The notes: generated from the sequence alone by a model not told the origin. A stretch of DNA of 64,000 bases from Streptomyces sp. WM6378 (GCF_001279695.1 NZ_LGDD01000199.1:1-64000), one strand, 5' to 3'. Counted from the first letter of the stretch, positions 44,484 through 53,324 are shown. Numbers and translations are program-made.

Positions 44484-45979
44484 GATTTTTCCGCTGCCTT
44501 CCGTGCCGCGCGGACGATACCGACTGTGAAAAGGGCTGTCGCCGCGACGCTGAGCGGGAGAGTCAGGCTCATGCGATGCATGTCGAGGTAGTTGGCCCAG
44601 GAGTAGGGAATGAGCAGCCACATCGTCCGCTGCATGGTGGTGCCGCCGACGAGGACCCCGAACAGGATGCCGATGATCCCCACCACCAGGGCGGCCGACT
44701 GGGAGACGCGGATGCTCAGCCAGAGGGTGAACGACGTGAGCATCGCCGCAACCACCGCACCAGTGAGCGCGAGGGGCCAGGCATGACCCACCGGGATCCC
44801 CGCCACGAGGTAGACGAAGGCGATGACGACCGACATGGCAGCCGCGATACCGGCGGCGATAACGGTGAGCGCCAGAGCCGGCTTGGCCGTTCCCGTGGTG
44901 CGGCAGGCAATGGCCCGCCACCCCTGACCGGCGGCGCTCCATGCGATCAGGCTGAGCGCGAGCGTACCGACGGGAAGGATCAGCAGCGTGAAGAGCTGGA
45001 TGCTGGTGTCCGGGTCGTGCCAGGAAAGCCACAAGGCGATCAGACCGATCGTGACGGGGCACAACCAGATCAACGCGGTCCCGCGCAGGACACCAGCCAC
45101 AGCGGCCAGGACGCGGGGAGCGTCTGCCTGGGCGTACGCGAACGTGCCGTCTGCCCCTGCCTCCTTGGGCGTGAGCAGGCCGGGTTGAGGCGACGCCCGG
45201 TGCTTGGCACCCGCTGGGGACGGCAGACGCAGACGCGACAGGAGCAGGAAGGGCACGGCCAGCAGTGCGCCGAGGAGGGTGGACGGCCATGGAGAAGCGT
45301 GGGCGAGCGCGGCATGGGCTTCCAGCGCGACGCCGTTGGCGTGCGTGCCGATCACCGGCAGCGCGCCGCGAGTGAGCCAGGTGAACGGAAGAACGGCCCA
45401 GGACGAGGACTCCGCGTTCACGACGCTCAGCAACGTCCAGACGAGTCCCACGCCGAGCACCGCCGACCAAGGGATCTGTCGGGCCAGCCACAGCATCAGG
45501 GCCAGCAGGCCCAGTTGCGAGGCCCAGGGCACCACGACAGCTTCGATCGCGCGTCCCATGGGGACACGTTGCGCGCTGGATGCCAAGCCCAGGATCAGCA
45601 GCGGCGCGCCTGCGCCCAGGAGGTTGAGCAGCAGTGACCGGGTGGCCAGAACGGTGAACCGGCTGAACTGACGGTGGCGCGGCTTGACGGGCCGGTACCA
45701 GGTGCCGCCGCCGCGGGCTGCGGTGTCAATGCGGGTGGCTGTGGCCGCCAGCAGCACAGTCAGCATGGGCCCGACGAACATCGCCCAAAGGTTCTGGTAC
45801 CCGAGGACGTCCTCCCAGGTCTTCCCCGGACCAGTCGAGACGAACATCGCTGTGCTGACGAGCGCGAACGCCAGTCCCCCCAGGGGGAGGTAGGACACCG
45901 TGCTGCGCCGCCAGGCGCCGAACTCGGCCCGTAGAACCGCCGGCAGACCGGGTACGGCCACGGTGGCTGCACCGCTCAT
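44480..45979 (-). CDS. ABC exporter permease, lantibiotic/bacitracin type
   Basis: A 499-aa permease with about 12 membrane helices made of two similar halves (about 1-245 and 290-499), as if two six-helix subunits were fused. FTVLATRSLLLNLLGAGAPLLILG and MSVVIAFVYLVAGIPVGHAW are family-like segments. The partner ATPase gene lies just upstream (4-bp overlap) but is frameshifted. It should export or detoxify a peptide antibiotic if the ATPase is functional. Confidence 0.85.
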   Translation of the reverse strand: MSGAATVAVPGLPAVLRAEFGAWRRSTVSYLPLGGLAFALVSTAMFVSTGPGKTWEDVLGYQNLWAMFVGPMLTVLLAATATRIDTAARGGGTWYRPVKPRHRQFSRFTVLATRSLLLNLLGAGAPLLILGLASSAQRVPMGRAIEAVVVPWASQLGLLALMLWLARQIPWSAVLGVGLVWTLLSVVNAESSSWAVLPFTWLTRGALPVIGTHANGVALEAHAALAHASPWPSTLLGALLAVPFLLLSRLRLPSPAGAKHRASPQPGLLTPKEAGADGTFAYAQADAPRVLAAVAGVLRGTALIWLCPVTIGLIALWLSWHDPDTSIQLFTLLILPVGTLALSLIAWSAAGQGWRAIACRTTGTAKPALALTVIAAGIAAAMSVVIAFVYLVAGIPVGHAWPLALTGAVVAAMLTSFTLWLSIRVSQSAALVVGIIGILFGVLVGGTTMQRTMWLLIPYSWANYLDMHRMSLTLPLSVAATALFTVGIVRAARKAAEKS

Positions 45980-46732
45980 GACGCCACCGCCCCGGCCCCG
46001 TGGGCGGCACCGGTCAGCTGGAAGTAGGCGCGTTCCAGGTCGCCGTCCGGCGCAAGCTCGGCGAGGGGCCCCTGGTAGCGCAGTCGGCCCGCCGAGATCA
46101 GGCCGATGTCGTCGGCGACGGAGGCCACTTCACCGAGCAGGTGGCTGGAGAGCACGACCGTGCGACCGGTGTCCGTGAAGCGGCGCAGCATCGTACGCAA
46201 CGCGGCGATGCCTTCCGGATCCAGGCCGTTCTGCGGCTCGTCGAGGATGAGCACGTCCGGGATCACCCAGCATCGCGATCGCCAGGGCCAGACGGCCCTT
46301 TATCCCCGTGGAGAAACTCCGGGTCTTCTTACGGTCCGAGGCGTCCAGTTCCACCTCGGCCAGGACACGGTTCACTTCGGATCCCGGCATGCCGAGCAGG
46401 TGCGCGTGGACCATCAGGTTCTGCTTGGCGGACAAATGGCCGTAAAAACTGGGGCCGTTGATGCTCGCTCCGATGCGGGACAGGGCCTGTCGGCTCCATG
46501 GGCTGCCGAACAGCCGCACTTCTCCGGCAGTGGGCTCCGACAGCCCCAGAATCAGCTTCAGGGTGGTGGACTTGCCGGCACCGTTGGGCCCCAGCAGGCC
46601 GTAGACCCTGCCGGGCCGCACGGCGAGGTCGACCGAGTCGACGGCGGTCGCGCGACGGAACGCCTTGGACAGGCCCCGGGTCTCGATGACCGGCGCGTCC
46701 TCGGTGTTCCGATCGGGAGATGGCGAATACAT
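45976..46732 (-). pseudogene. ABC exporter ATPase, frameshifted
   Basis: This is an ATPase of the lantibiotic/DrrA type, split by a frame change. The first frame has the Walker A LLGPNGAGKSTTLK and reaches ALAIAMLGDP. The second frame carries the Walker B DVLILDEPQNGLDPEG, the H-loop SSHLLGEV and the C terminus. Removing one base of the GGG run at 46259-46261 restores GDPDVLILDEP exactly. The signature motif reads FSTGIKGRLALA. The start is ATG 46732 with AGGAAGG upstream. The change is either a true inactivating insertion or a homopolymer sequencing error. Confidence 0.82.
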
Positions 46733-46744
46733 CAACATCCTTCC

Positions 46745-46786
46745 TGCTACAGCGCGTAGCAAATCGGTCTGCTATGCGCTGTAGCA
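46745..46786. promoter_or_regulatory. Twin BlaI-type operators upstream of ABC exporter
   Basis: Dyad 1, TGCTACAGCGCGTAGCA (46745-46761), and dyad 2, TGCTATGCGCTGTAGCA (46770-46786), are each TGCTAY-N5-GTAGCA, and they are inverted copies of each other with one mismatch. They lie just upstream of the ATPase ribosome-binding site and match the dyad at the blaI-like gene start. Confidence 0.8.
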
Positions 46787-46885
46787 ATTGCGGGCGCGCG
46801 GATCAGCTCCGCGCGCATCTTGCTATGGCGTTCGGTCTTCTCGTTCAGTTGAAGATGTCCATCGCCCCGCCCGATACGGGGCGGG

Positions 46886-47819
46886 TCAGAGCAGGATCGC
46901 CACAGTGACCGTGGCAGCGGCCGTCACCGCGCGTACCGACCACGCCCACCAGGGCGCGATCGTCCGGGGCGGACAAGCCAATGCCCGTGCTCGGTGGGCG
47001 AGTTCTATTCCCGGGTCAAGGAAAGGGGTGCTGCCGCCCCCCGCCGCGCCACCATGGCCACCCGGCCGGACCCTGGCGTCGATCTGCGCACACAGCGCCT
47101 TGGCCACAGCGGCGGCCCCCTCGGCATCCCGAGCGTCCTGATCGGCCCAGAGTTCAGCTGCCAGCCGCATTTCCGCCAGCACCGACTTGCGCCCGGGGAT
47201 CCACCACCACGAACGCAGAGCGCAGGTCGCAAGAAAGATCCACAGGGGGTGGCGCGCGCGGGAGTGCGCACGCTCATGCTCCATGATCGCGGGCGCCTCC
47301 GCAGACGCGGCCACCGCCGAACTCAGGACGATCCTGGGGCGCAGCAAGCCGACGGTACTCGCCAGATTCCGGGCCGCCTCCCCCTGAGCGTGCGCTACCC
47401 AGACGTCACCGCACTGCTGGGGCGCCAGCAATGCCACGGCGCGTTCCGTCCGCACGACCTGCACCACTCCGATGGTGAACGACACCACCAGCGACACCAG
47501 CGGTGCCGCGGACGCGGCGAACATCAGCTGTCCCGAGAGCCGACAGCACGTGCCGCCCGTCAACTCCAGTGATTCCGCTGCTGATACCCCACGCCATCGG
47601 TGCCCGCCACGGCAGTGCCTCGCGCAACGGGCTGTCGGGCAGATAGGGAACCGCCACCGCCAGGAGGGGAGTCATGGCGGCGGCGACAGCGAGAACGAAC
47701 CGCTCCCTGGCCGGAAGGCGAACCGAAAGCCTGCGAAGTAAGTGCCACAGCCCGATGGCGACCACGGGGCACCACCAGGCCAGCACCACCTGCGGATAGC
47801 CCAGCCAGCTCGTGCTCAC
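46886..47819 (-). pseudogene. M56 (BlaR1-like) membrane metallopeptidase, frameshifted, with TTA codon
   Basis: A BlaR1/MecR1-type protease gene read in two frames. The N-terminal frame (GTG 47819) carries membrane helices VVLAWWCPVVAIGLWHLLRRL and ERFVLAVAAAMTPLLAVAVPYL. The second frame carries further helices, the zinc motif HERAH in IMEHERAHSRARHP, and a C-terminal helix. Deleting one base of CCCC at 47587-47590 joins PMAW to VSAAESLELTGG without a break. A TTA codon (47739-47741) makes it bldA-dependent. It overlaps the repressor stop by 4 bp (GTGA). It would relay a signal to the BlaI-type repressor. Confidence 0.8.
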
Positions 47820-48265
47820 TCGTCCGTCTCCGGCACCCGCCCGGCTTCCTCCCCATCGGATTCGGCCGGCGAATCGGCGATGCCCGCCAGCAGCGCACGC
47901 ACCTGTGCGAGCTGGTCGGCATCGCCGCTCACCGTCCGCACGAAGTTGGCAACGGCCAGGTCACCGAACCCGTCCATCACCCGCCGCACCTGCTCGGCCG
48001 CCACGCTCTGCTCGACCTCGCGACGGGTCTGCTCAGGCCAGTAGACGTAATGCCGGCCCTCTTTCTCCCGCGCCAGCAGTCCCTTCACCACCAGACGCTC
48101 CATCACCGTCTTCACCGTGGTGTACGCCTGCCCGCCGTCGAGCCGCTGGACGCAGGCGGCTACGTCCATCCTGCCCCTGGCCCACATGGCGTCCAGAATG
48201 GCAAGCTCCAGCGGCCCGAAGTGACCTTCCAGGCCTTGGCGTTGAGTCTTTCGCCAAGATGACAT
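47816..48265 (-). CDS. BlaI/MecI/CopY-family repressor
   Basis: A 149-aa winged-helix repressor. GPLELAILDAMWARGRMDVAACVQRL and AYTTVKTVMERLVVKGLLAREKEGRHYVYWP are the BlaI HTH and wing, and the helical dimer domain follows. It is the natural partner of the adjacent M56 protease. Its own ATG abuts the dyad at 48265-48281, and the same dyad appears twice upstream of the ABC exporter, so it likely represses both units. No ribosome-binding site is visible, suggesting a leaderless transcript. Confidence 0.92.
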   Translation of the reverse strand: MSSWRKTQRQGLEGHFGPLELAILDAMWARGRMDVAACVQRLDGGQAYTTVKTVMERLVVKGLLAREKEGRHYVYWPEQTRREVEQSVAAEQVRRVMDGFGDLAVANFVRTVSGDADQLAQVRALLAGIADSPAESDGEEAGRVPETDE

Positions 48266-48281
48266 GCTACAGAGGATAGCA
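48265..48281. promoter_or_regulatory. BlaI-type operator at the repressor gene start
   Basis: TGCTACAGAGGATAGCA matches the TGCTAY-N5-RTAGCA dyads at 46745-46761 and 46770-46786. It touches the start codon of the repressor gene, so bound repressor would block initiation directly. Confidence 0.78.
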
Positions 48282-48554
48282 GTTGTGTTCCGCGGTCGGC
48301 CAGGTCAATATTCACCGAGTGAGCCTGCCCGGCGCGCCCGAAACTGCCCAGCGTGAGGACCAACAGCGCCAGCACTGCCCAGGGTAGCCAGCAGATTCAC
48401 CGAGATCGGGCGCCCCGGTCTCACCAAGGGCCTCATGGCCAAGACCGGATTGAACCTCCAACCGACGTAACCCCAGCCATTACAGATCTCCAGCTCGACC
48501 CATTCAACGAACTTGCCCTGCGACGTAGTTGGATCGATATTTCGGAGGGCCAAG

Positions 48555-48824
48555 TTGAGGATTCAGGACAATCAGGAACTCGATGTGACGGTCGTCGCTG
48601 TTGCTCATGTGGGCGCGAAGGTCGAAGTAGATGGAATGAATGGCATGTTCGGATTCATCGACCAGATGAAACATCCGTCTTGGTGGGACGAGAGCGTGGC
48701 GCCGCCCCGCGCAGGCGACAAACTCCACGTTTGCGTCCTGGACCCCAGCCGCGAGCCTCCCCGGCTCAGCGCCCTGCAGAACGACATCGACATCGCCCGG
48801 CGGCTTCGGGGCGTCGGCGGCTGA
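48555..48824 (+). CDS. S1-like RNA-binding-domain protein, TTG start
   Basis: An 89-aa protein: ELDVTVVAVAHVGAKVEVDGMNGMFGFIDQMKHPSWWD then PPRAGDKLHVCVLDPSREPPRLSALQNDIDIARRL. The beta-strand pattern and VDG...GFID segment suggest a small S1/OB-fold domain. The start is TTG 48555 (LRIQDNQ), with GGAGGG five bases upstream; the longer ATG frame lacks a ribosome-binding site. Function unknown. Its neighbours are accessory genes. Confidence 0.68.
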   Translation: MRIQDNQELDVTVVAVAHVGAKVEVDGMNGMFGFIDQMKHPSWWDESVAPPRAGDKLHVCVLDPSREPPRLSALQNDIDIARRLRGVGG

Positions 48825-48937
48825 GTTGTCCAGGGAGCGACCCATCTGCGCGGCGAGGGCCGCGGGTTTGGTGGGCCGGTGGCTGCGGTTGGCCGGCGGA
48901 GCCCGGATTCGGGCCCTGCCGGTTCATGTTGATTGAC

Positions 48938-49108
48938 TCACCTTCGCTGCCGCCAGCGGGCAACACCGCCGATGGCGGCCGCGGTGGCGATGGCCAGTAC
49001 CCATCCGAGCCAGCCGCCTACCTGATTCACCAGCACCCCCGCCGCGCAGGCTGCTGCCACGATCGCGAGGGCCCTGATTCGGTTTGTACTCATGCGAGCC
49101 TCGGTCAT
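48938..49108 (-). CDS. Small two-helix membrane protein
   Basis: A 56-aa peptide. It has MTEARMSTNRIRALAIVAAA as start and first helix, NQVGGWLGW as turn, a second helix VLAIATAAAIGGVA, and a basic WRQRR end. ATG 49108 is preceded by AGGAG at eight bases. It sits 16 bp after the end of a truncated glycosyltransferase gene. No family is recognised. Confidence 0.6.
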   Translation of the reverse strand: MTEARMSTNRIRALAIVAAACAAGVLVNQVGGWLGWVLAIATAAAIGGVARWRQRR

Positions 49109-49124
49109 TCGTATCGCTCCTGGT

Positions 49125-49448
49125 TCAACGCCGTGCCGACACGGAGAGGGCCTCGAGTTCGAGCTCGTCGTCCGCGTCGACGTTCTGGACGAACGGCGCC
49201 GTAGTGCGGCCCAAGGCCACATTGCGGGTGACCGCGGGACCCTCGGTGGTGCCGTGCGACGCGATGGCGACCCTCGGGTCGGCGGCGGCCCCGCACCCGG
49301 TCAGCGCGTCCAGCACGTCGGCGGGCGGCCCGTCGATCTGGACCAGCCACCGCCAGGCGGTGTGGCTCTGGTCAAGCAATGACTGCCAGGCGAGGGGAAG
49401 GAAGGCGGAGTACGGAGCGTGCACCGCCGTCACCACGTCCACCTGCAT
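49125..49448 (-). pseudogene. Truncated family 2 glycosyltransferase
   Basis: 107 residues of a GT2 (GT-A) N-terminal domain: VDVVTAVHAPYSAFLPLAWQSLLDQ, WLVQIDGPPADVL and the metal-binding region QNVDADDELELEAL. The frame stops right after the DxD region, where 150-200 more residues are expected. There is no continuation in the other frames downstream. It is a decayed or recombined remnant rather than an active enzyme. Confidence 0.75.
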
Positions 49449-49523
49449 GATCGAATCACATGACCCCGCGACACGTCTCGCCGTGATAAGCACGGACGGG
49501 GCTGCCAACTCTTGGGGGAAGCA

Positions 49524-50176
49524 ATGGAATCCGCGTCGTACACCACCCGGCTCGGAGAGGTCTCGGGCTCGGATTCACGTGAGCTGGACCGAGTCTGCGA
49601 GGAGATCGCCGCGGCCCTGTACGCCGACGACACAGAGCCGCCGTTTCAGGTGACTTCCATTTCCGTCTCGCATCCGGACAGCACATGGTCCGCGACCACG
49701 ATGCCGCGCTGGAGAGCATCAACACCGCCCTGCGCCTGCTCCCCGCCGTCGGAAGCCGCGGGAGCCACAAGCTTCTGCAGGAGCAGTACCTCGCGAAGCG
49801 CGATGCCATCCTGGAGGGCAGGCTGCGTGCCGAGTTGGACGCCGATCACGAGCAGCGCCTCCTCGCCCAGGAAGAACGCCATCGTCAGCAGTGGCAGCAG
49901 CTCGAAGGCGAGCTCCACCGCCGGGGCGAGGAACAGGCCAAGGCTCATCGCGAAGGACAGGAGACGGCCCGCGCCAACCACGTCCGGTCCGTCGAACTCG
50001 TCGCCGTCTTCACCGCCGCCATCGCCTTCGCCGTGGGCTCTCTCCAGGTCACCCTGACCGGCTCGTTCTCACTCCACGACCGGCTCCTGCTCATCAGCGC
50101 CTGGGGCGCCGCCCACGTGATCTTCGCGCTCCTAGTCGTCGGCGGAACCTGGCTGATCACCCGTCCACGCCCGTAA
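49524..50176 (+). pseudogene. Coiled-coil membrane protein, probably frameshifted
   Basis: The first frame (ATG 49524, GGGGGAAG upstream) encodes MESASYTTRLGEVSG...ELDRVCEEIAAALYADDTEPPFQV. Near 49680 the plausible protein moves to the frame of MVRDHDAALESINTALRLL, which continues through a long Glu/Gln/Arg coiled coil (about 45 residues) and two membrane helices (VELVAVFTAAIAFAVGSL, LISAWGAAHVIFALLVVGGTWL) to 50176. A start at ATG 49685 has no ribosome-binding site. It could be a broken gene or a sequencing indel. Function unknown. Confidence 0.6.
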
Positions 50177-50270
50177 ACGACCGGCCCCACTTCACTGAGC
50201 ACGACCAGCTGTACGGGTCGTACCGCACCGGCGCCTCGGCACTCGCGGGGCGACGGGGTGGCCCTCGCTC

Positions 50271-50939
50271 CTACTTGGTCGTGTGCGTGGGGTAGACCTC
50301 GACGTCGGTGTAGGCACCCTTGATCTTCCCCGCGCCCGCAGGCCAGTTCAGGGTCACGGTGTGGGTCTCGTTCGGGGGTGTCACCTGGAGGTTGGTCGGG
50401 TTCGAGAGGCTGTGGCCGCTGTTGTCGATGGTGTAGGCGAGGTCGAAGACGGCGGCGTCGCCGGGCTTCAGGGTGGTGATGCGCGGCTGGGCGGGGCCGC
50501 GCCCGATGGGGTTCGAGGTGTTGTCGGCGTCCTTGATGTCGACGCCCGCGAAGCCCGTCGCCGAGCAGGTGGTCGAACCCCGGTTGACCATGGTGACGTT
50601 GATCCTGCCGGAGGTCTTGTCGGGGGCGGCGTCAGTGGCGTCGATGGCCAGGTCCTCCGTCTTGCAGAACGTGGCCTTGCCGCCGGACTTCGCCGTGCCG
50701 CCGGCGGCGCCGGCCTCGGTGCCCTTGCCGGAGCCCGACTTCGCGTTGCCGGCCTGAGGCTTCGAGGTGCCGTCCGACGTCGAGGCGCCGTCCGAGGACG
50801 AAGAAGGCGCGGACGCGGACGAGGAGCTCTTGGAGGACGACGAGTCGTTCCCGGAGCCGTCGTCGTTGCCACAGGCGGTGAGCGAGAGGGTGGCGGCGAC
50901 CCCTATGGCGGCGAGAGCTGCGACGCGGGTGTACTTCAT
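50271..50939 (-). CDS. DUF4232 lipoprotein
   Basis: A 222-aa lipoprotein with lipobox LSLTAC (Cys about 23). A Ser/Asp-rich low-complexity linker (about 27-90) precedes the DUF4232 beta-sandwich with two Cys (TFCKTEDLAID and STTCSATGFAGVDI) that likely form a disulfide. The conserved KPGDAAVFDLAYT strand is visible. It is anchored at the outer face of the membrane. Function unknown; the family is abundant in Streptomyces. Confidence 0.9.
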   Translation of the reverse strand: MKYTRVAALAAIGVAATLSLTACGNDDGSGNDSSSSKSSSSASAPSSSSDGASTSDGTSKPQAGNAKSGSGKGTEAGAAGGTAKSGGKATFCKTEDLAIDATDAAPDKTSGRINVTMVNRGSTTCSATGFAGVDIKDADNTSNPIGRGPAQPRITTLKPGDAAVFDLAYTIDNSGHSLSNPTNLQVTPPNETHTVTLNWPAGAGKIKGAYTDVEVYPTHTTK

Positions 50940-51280
50940 GGTGTTCCCCCAGACGTGGCGCGGTGCGTGCGGTCGGAAGTATTTGTATCTCGCACCGAGT
51001 TACAGGCGGTCTTCCGCGACGTCTTCGTTCTGTCACAGGCCCTTATTGGCTTCACGGTCCGCCGAGGCGCCACCGTGCAGTCGCCATGACGCCGCCCGAT
51101 CATGGAGAACTCCGCGCTGGCCTGGCCGGCCCCCGGGTTGGAGTGCCGAGGGCCGAACTCCCTTGTACCGGGCGGGAGATGGTGTACCTGGTGCAGCGGA
51201 GATCGGCTACAGCCGCAGCGCTCGGGGGCGCGGCTGTGAGGTGGGCGCCGCCGGGGCCGGCCGGGGTTCCTGGCCCGGAC
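50940..51280. other. 341-bp gene-free stretch
   Basis: It lies upstream of the DUF4232 lipoprotein gene and downstream of the alpha/beta-hydrolase gene (both minus strand). It presumably holds the lipoprotein promoter near 50960-51040, where A/T content is higher (TATTTGTATCTC). I see no ORF, long palindrome or named regulatory site. Confidence 0.4.
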
Positions 51281-52495
51281 TCAGTGGTTGAGGGTGGTGT
51301 CGAGCCAGTCGAGGATGCGGCCCATGGCCAGGCGCTGGGCGCCGGTGTGGCAGTGGGCTCCGGCGCCTTCGGCGACGGTGAAGAGCTGGAGGGTCTTGGG
51401 ACAGCTGAGGTGGTCGTAGAGCTGCTGGGCCTGACCGGCGAAGAACAGGTCGTCCTCGGCCTCGCACACCAGGGTGGGGCAGGTGATCTTCTCGGCGATT
51501 CCGTCGGCCAGGGTGTAGTCCAGGTAGGACGCCAGGAACTGACGCGGGGTCGCCACGTCCATGGCGTACGAGCCGTGCGTGATCGCCCAGCGCGCCGTCG
51601 AATCCGTCTTCATCAGGGCTTCGATCGCCGCGTCGATCTCGGGCGCGTGCTCGGCCCGCAGCAGCGCCTCGGCCTCGGGGCGGGGCATGGGGAGGTTCTT
51701 GGTGCTGACCTGGCCGAGGTCGTAGACGCCGTCGACGGCGATCACGGCGGCCAGCCGGTGTTCGAAGGCGGCCGCGCGGGGGGCGAGGAGGCCTCCCATG
51801 CTCAGTCCGAGCAGGCTGATGCGTTCGGGGTCGACTTCGGGGCGGGTGTCGGTCAGCCAGTCCACGACCGGGGTGATCACGCTCTCCCAGTCCGGGCGGA
51901 AGGGCAGCCCGTCGTGGAAGCGGGCGGCGGGCTGGCCGGGGCCGTCGAACGTCAGGACGTGGTAGCCGCGCTCCAGGCCCGCCGCGCCGCCGAAGAAGTG
52001 CATCTCCTCGGCCGAGCCGTCGAAGCCGTTGTGCATGACGATCGTCGGCGCGGGGGCGTCGCCGGGGGCCCGGTAGAAGTAGCCCCGCAGCACCGTGCCC
52101 TCGAACGGGATCTCCACCGGCTCGATCTTCGGCTCGAAGAGGCGGGCGGCGGCGTGGAAGCAGTCGACCGAGCGCTCGTAGGAGGCGGCGATGCGCGGGT
52201 CGTCGGGGTTGCCGTGGAGGAAGAACTCCGCCGAGCGGAAGTAGTTGCTCGCCCGCAGGAAGGCGTCCCGCGCCGTGACCCGGTGCCCGCCCGCGAGCGC
52301 CGTCCGGGCTTCGGTGGCGGTGCGCTCCGCGGTGGCCGACCACTGCTCGTACCAGCTGTCGTAGTCCCCCGCGGTGATCTTCTCGGCGGTCGCGACGACC
52401 TCGCCGAAGTCGGAGCCGCCGTACGCGGCGTGGCCCAGCGCCCGCAGGGTCTCGTACCAGAACTGCGGGTCGTCCTCGAACAGCATCGGCTTCAT
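51281..52495 (-). CDS. Alpha/beta hydrolase, two-domain (DUF1100/FrsA-like)
   Basis: A 404-aa hydrolase with an N-terminal helical cap domain (about 1-120, SNYFRSAEFFLHGNPDDPR) typical of 2,6-dihydropseudooxynicotine-hydrolase-like enzymes. The catalytic domain has IVMHNGFDGSAEEM, the nucleophile elbow GLSMGGLLAPR, the acid strand CEAEDDLFFAGQ and the catalytic His in AGAHCHTGAQ. The substrate is probably a C-C or ester bond in a small molecule. It is divergent from a TetR gene with two matched operators between, so it is likely substrate-induced. Confidence 0.88.
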   Translation of the reverse strand: MKPMLFEDDPQFWYETLRALGHAAYGGSDFGEVVATAEKITAGDYDSWYEQWSATAERTATEARTALAGGHRVTARDAFLRASNYFRSAEFFLHGNPDDPRIAASYERSVDCFHAAARLFEPKIEPVEIPFEGTVLRGYFYRAPGDAPAPTIVMHNGFDGSAEEMHFFGGAAGLERGYHVLTFDGPGQPAARFHDGLPFRPDWESVITPVVDWLTDTRPEVDPERISLLGLSMGGLLAPRAAAFEHRLAAVIAVDGVYDLGQVSTKNLPMPRPEAEALLRAEHAPEIDAAIEALMKTDSTARWAITHGSYAMDVATPRQFLASYLDYTLADGIAEKITCPTLVCEAEDDLFFAGQAQQLYDHLSCPKTLQLFTVAEGAGAHCHTGAQRLAMGRILDWLDTTLNH

Positions 52496-52507
52496 GACCG
52501 CTCCCCT

Positions 52508-52573
52508 AACGCGAGAATGATTGCGTTAGCAAGGTAGCCCGGCCGAACCAACAAACGCAAGAAGCAGTGCGTT
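52508..52573. promoter_or_regulatory. Twin AACGC-N10-GCGTT operators
   Basis: Two 20-bp dyads, 52508-52527 and 52554-52573, both AACGC-N10-GCGTT, lie in the 90-bp gap between the hydrolase (start 52495) and the TetR gene (start 52586). They are candidate binding sites for the TetR repressor. Confidence 0.75.
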
Positions 52574-52585
52574 AGTGTTTTGGCC

Positions 52586-53212
52586 ATGAACGAGGACGAC
52601 AGCGCCGGCGAGCACGAGCCCGACAGCCGGCCCGGGCCGGAGAACCAGCCGCGTCGCCGCACCGGCGGACGCAGTGCCCGCGTGCGGGAGGCTGTCCTCA
52701 AGGCGACGGCGGAACTCATCGCCGAACAGGGCCACGAACGCATCCCGATCGCCGAGATCGCGGAACGCTCCGGGGTCCACCAGACATCCATCTACCGCCG
52801 CTGGCGCACCACCAACGCCATCGTGCTCGACCTCTCCCAGGAGCGCCTCTCGTCCGTGTCGGCCATCCCCGACACCGGGAGCCTGCGCGGAGACCTGCTC
52901 GCGTACGCCCACCGGGCGGCCGCCTCGCTGGAGGGGCCGGACGCGGCCGTCCTCCTGCGCGCCCTCATCGCCGCGCGCGCCGAAGCCCCGGACGCGGACA
53001 GTGCCCCGAACGCCCTGGCATCACGCGGGCAGGACCTCCAGGCCATGCTCGACCGGGCGGTGTCACGCGGAGAACCCCGCCTGCGGATGACCGACGTCCT
53101 GGACGGGATCCTCGCGCCGCTCTACCTCCGCACCCTCTTCCGCGTCCCCGGCATCGACGACGCCTACCTCGACTCCCTCGTCACCAAAACCCTGACGGCG
53201 GCGGCCACTTGA
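52586..53212 (+). CDS. TetR/AcrR-family regulator
   Basis: A 208-aa repressor. After a charged N terminus, the HTH is IPIAEIAERSGVHQTSIYRRWRTTNAIVLD (about 54-83). The C-terminal ligand domain resembles the TetR_C_11-like group (LAPLYLRTLFRVPGIDDAYLDSLV). The start is ATG 52586. The twin operators in front of it suggest autoregulation and control of the divergent hydrolase. A strong hairpin at 53284 ends the transcript. Confidence 0.92.
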   Translation: MNEDDSAGEHEPDSRPGPENQPRRRTGGRSARVREAVLKATAELIAEQGHERIPIAEIAERSGVHQTSIYRRWRTTNAIVLDLSQERLSSVSAIPDTGSLRGDLLAYAHRAAASLEGPDAAVLLRALIAARAEAPDADSAPNALASRGQDLQAMLDRAVSRGEPRLRMTDVLDGILAPLYLRTLFRVPGIDDAYLDSLVTKTLTAAAT

Positions 53213-53283
53213 CCCGATAGCCGGATCGGGGGCCGACCGCCGCGCCGCGTGCGGAAAACGGGTGCGGGCGGTGCGCATGGACA

Positions 53284-53324
53284 GGGCCCGGCGCCGGGCT
53301 TGTCGCCCGGGCGCCGGGCCCTTT
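53284..53324. terminator. Strong hairpin terminator between convergent genes
   Basis: A 16-bp stem (53284-53299 with 53305-53321, one bulged G), TTGTC loop and TTTA after the stem. It ends the TetR gene and, on the other strand, the small secreted-protein gene. Confidence 0.88.

Noticed and set aside
43545..50200. Second copy of the tRNA-Gly 3' end as attR
   Set aside because: I looked for a repeat of the tRNA 3' sequence downstream and found none by eye, so no attachment site is claimed.
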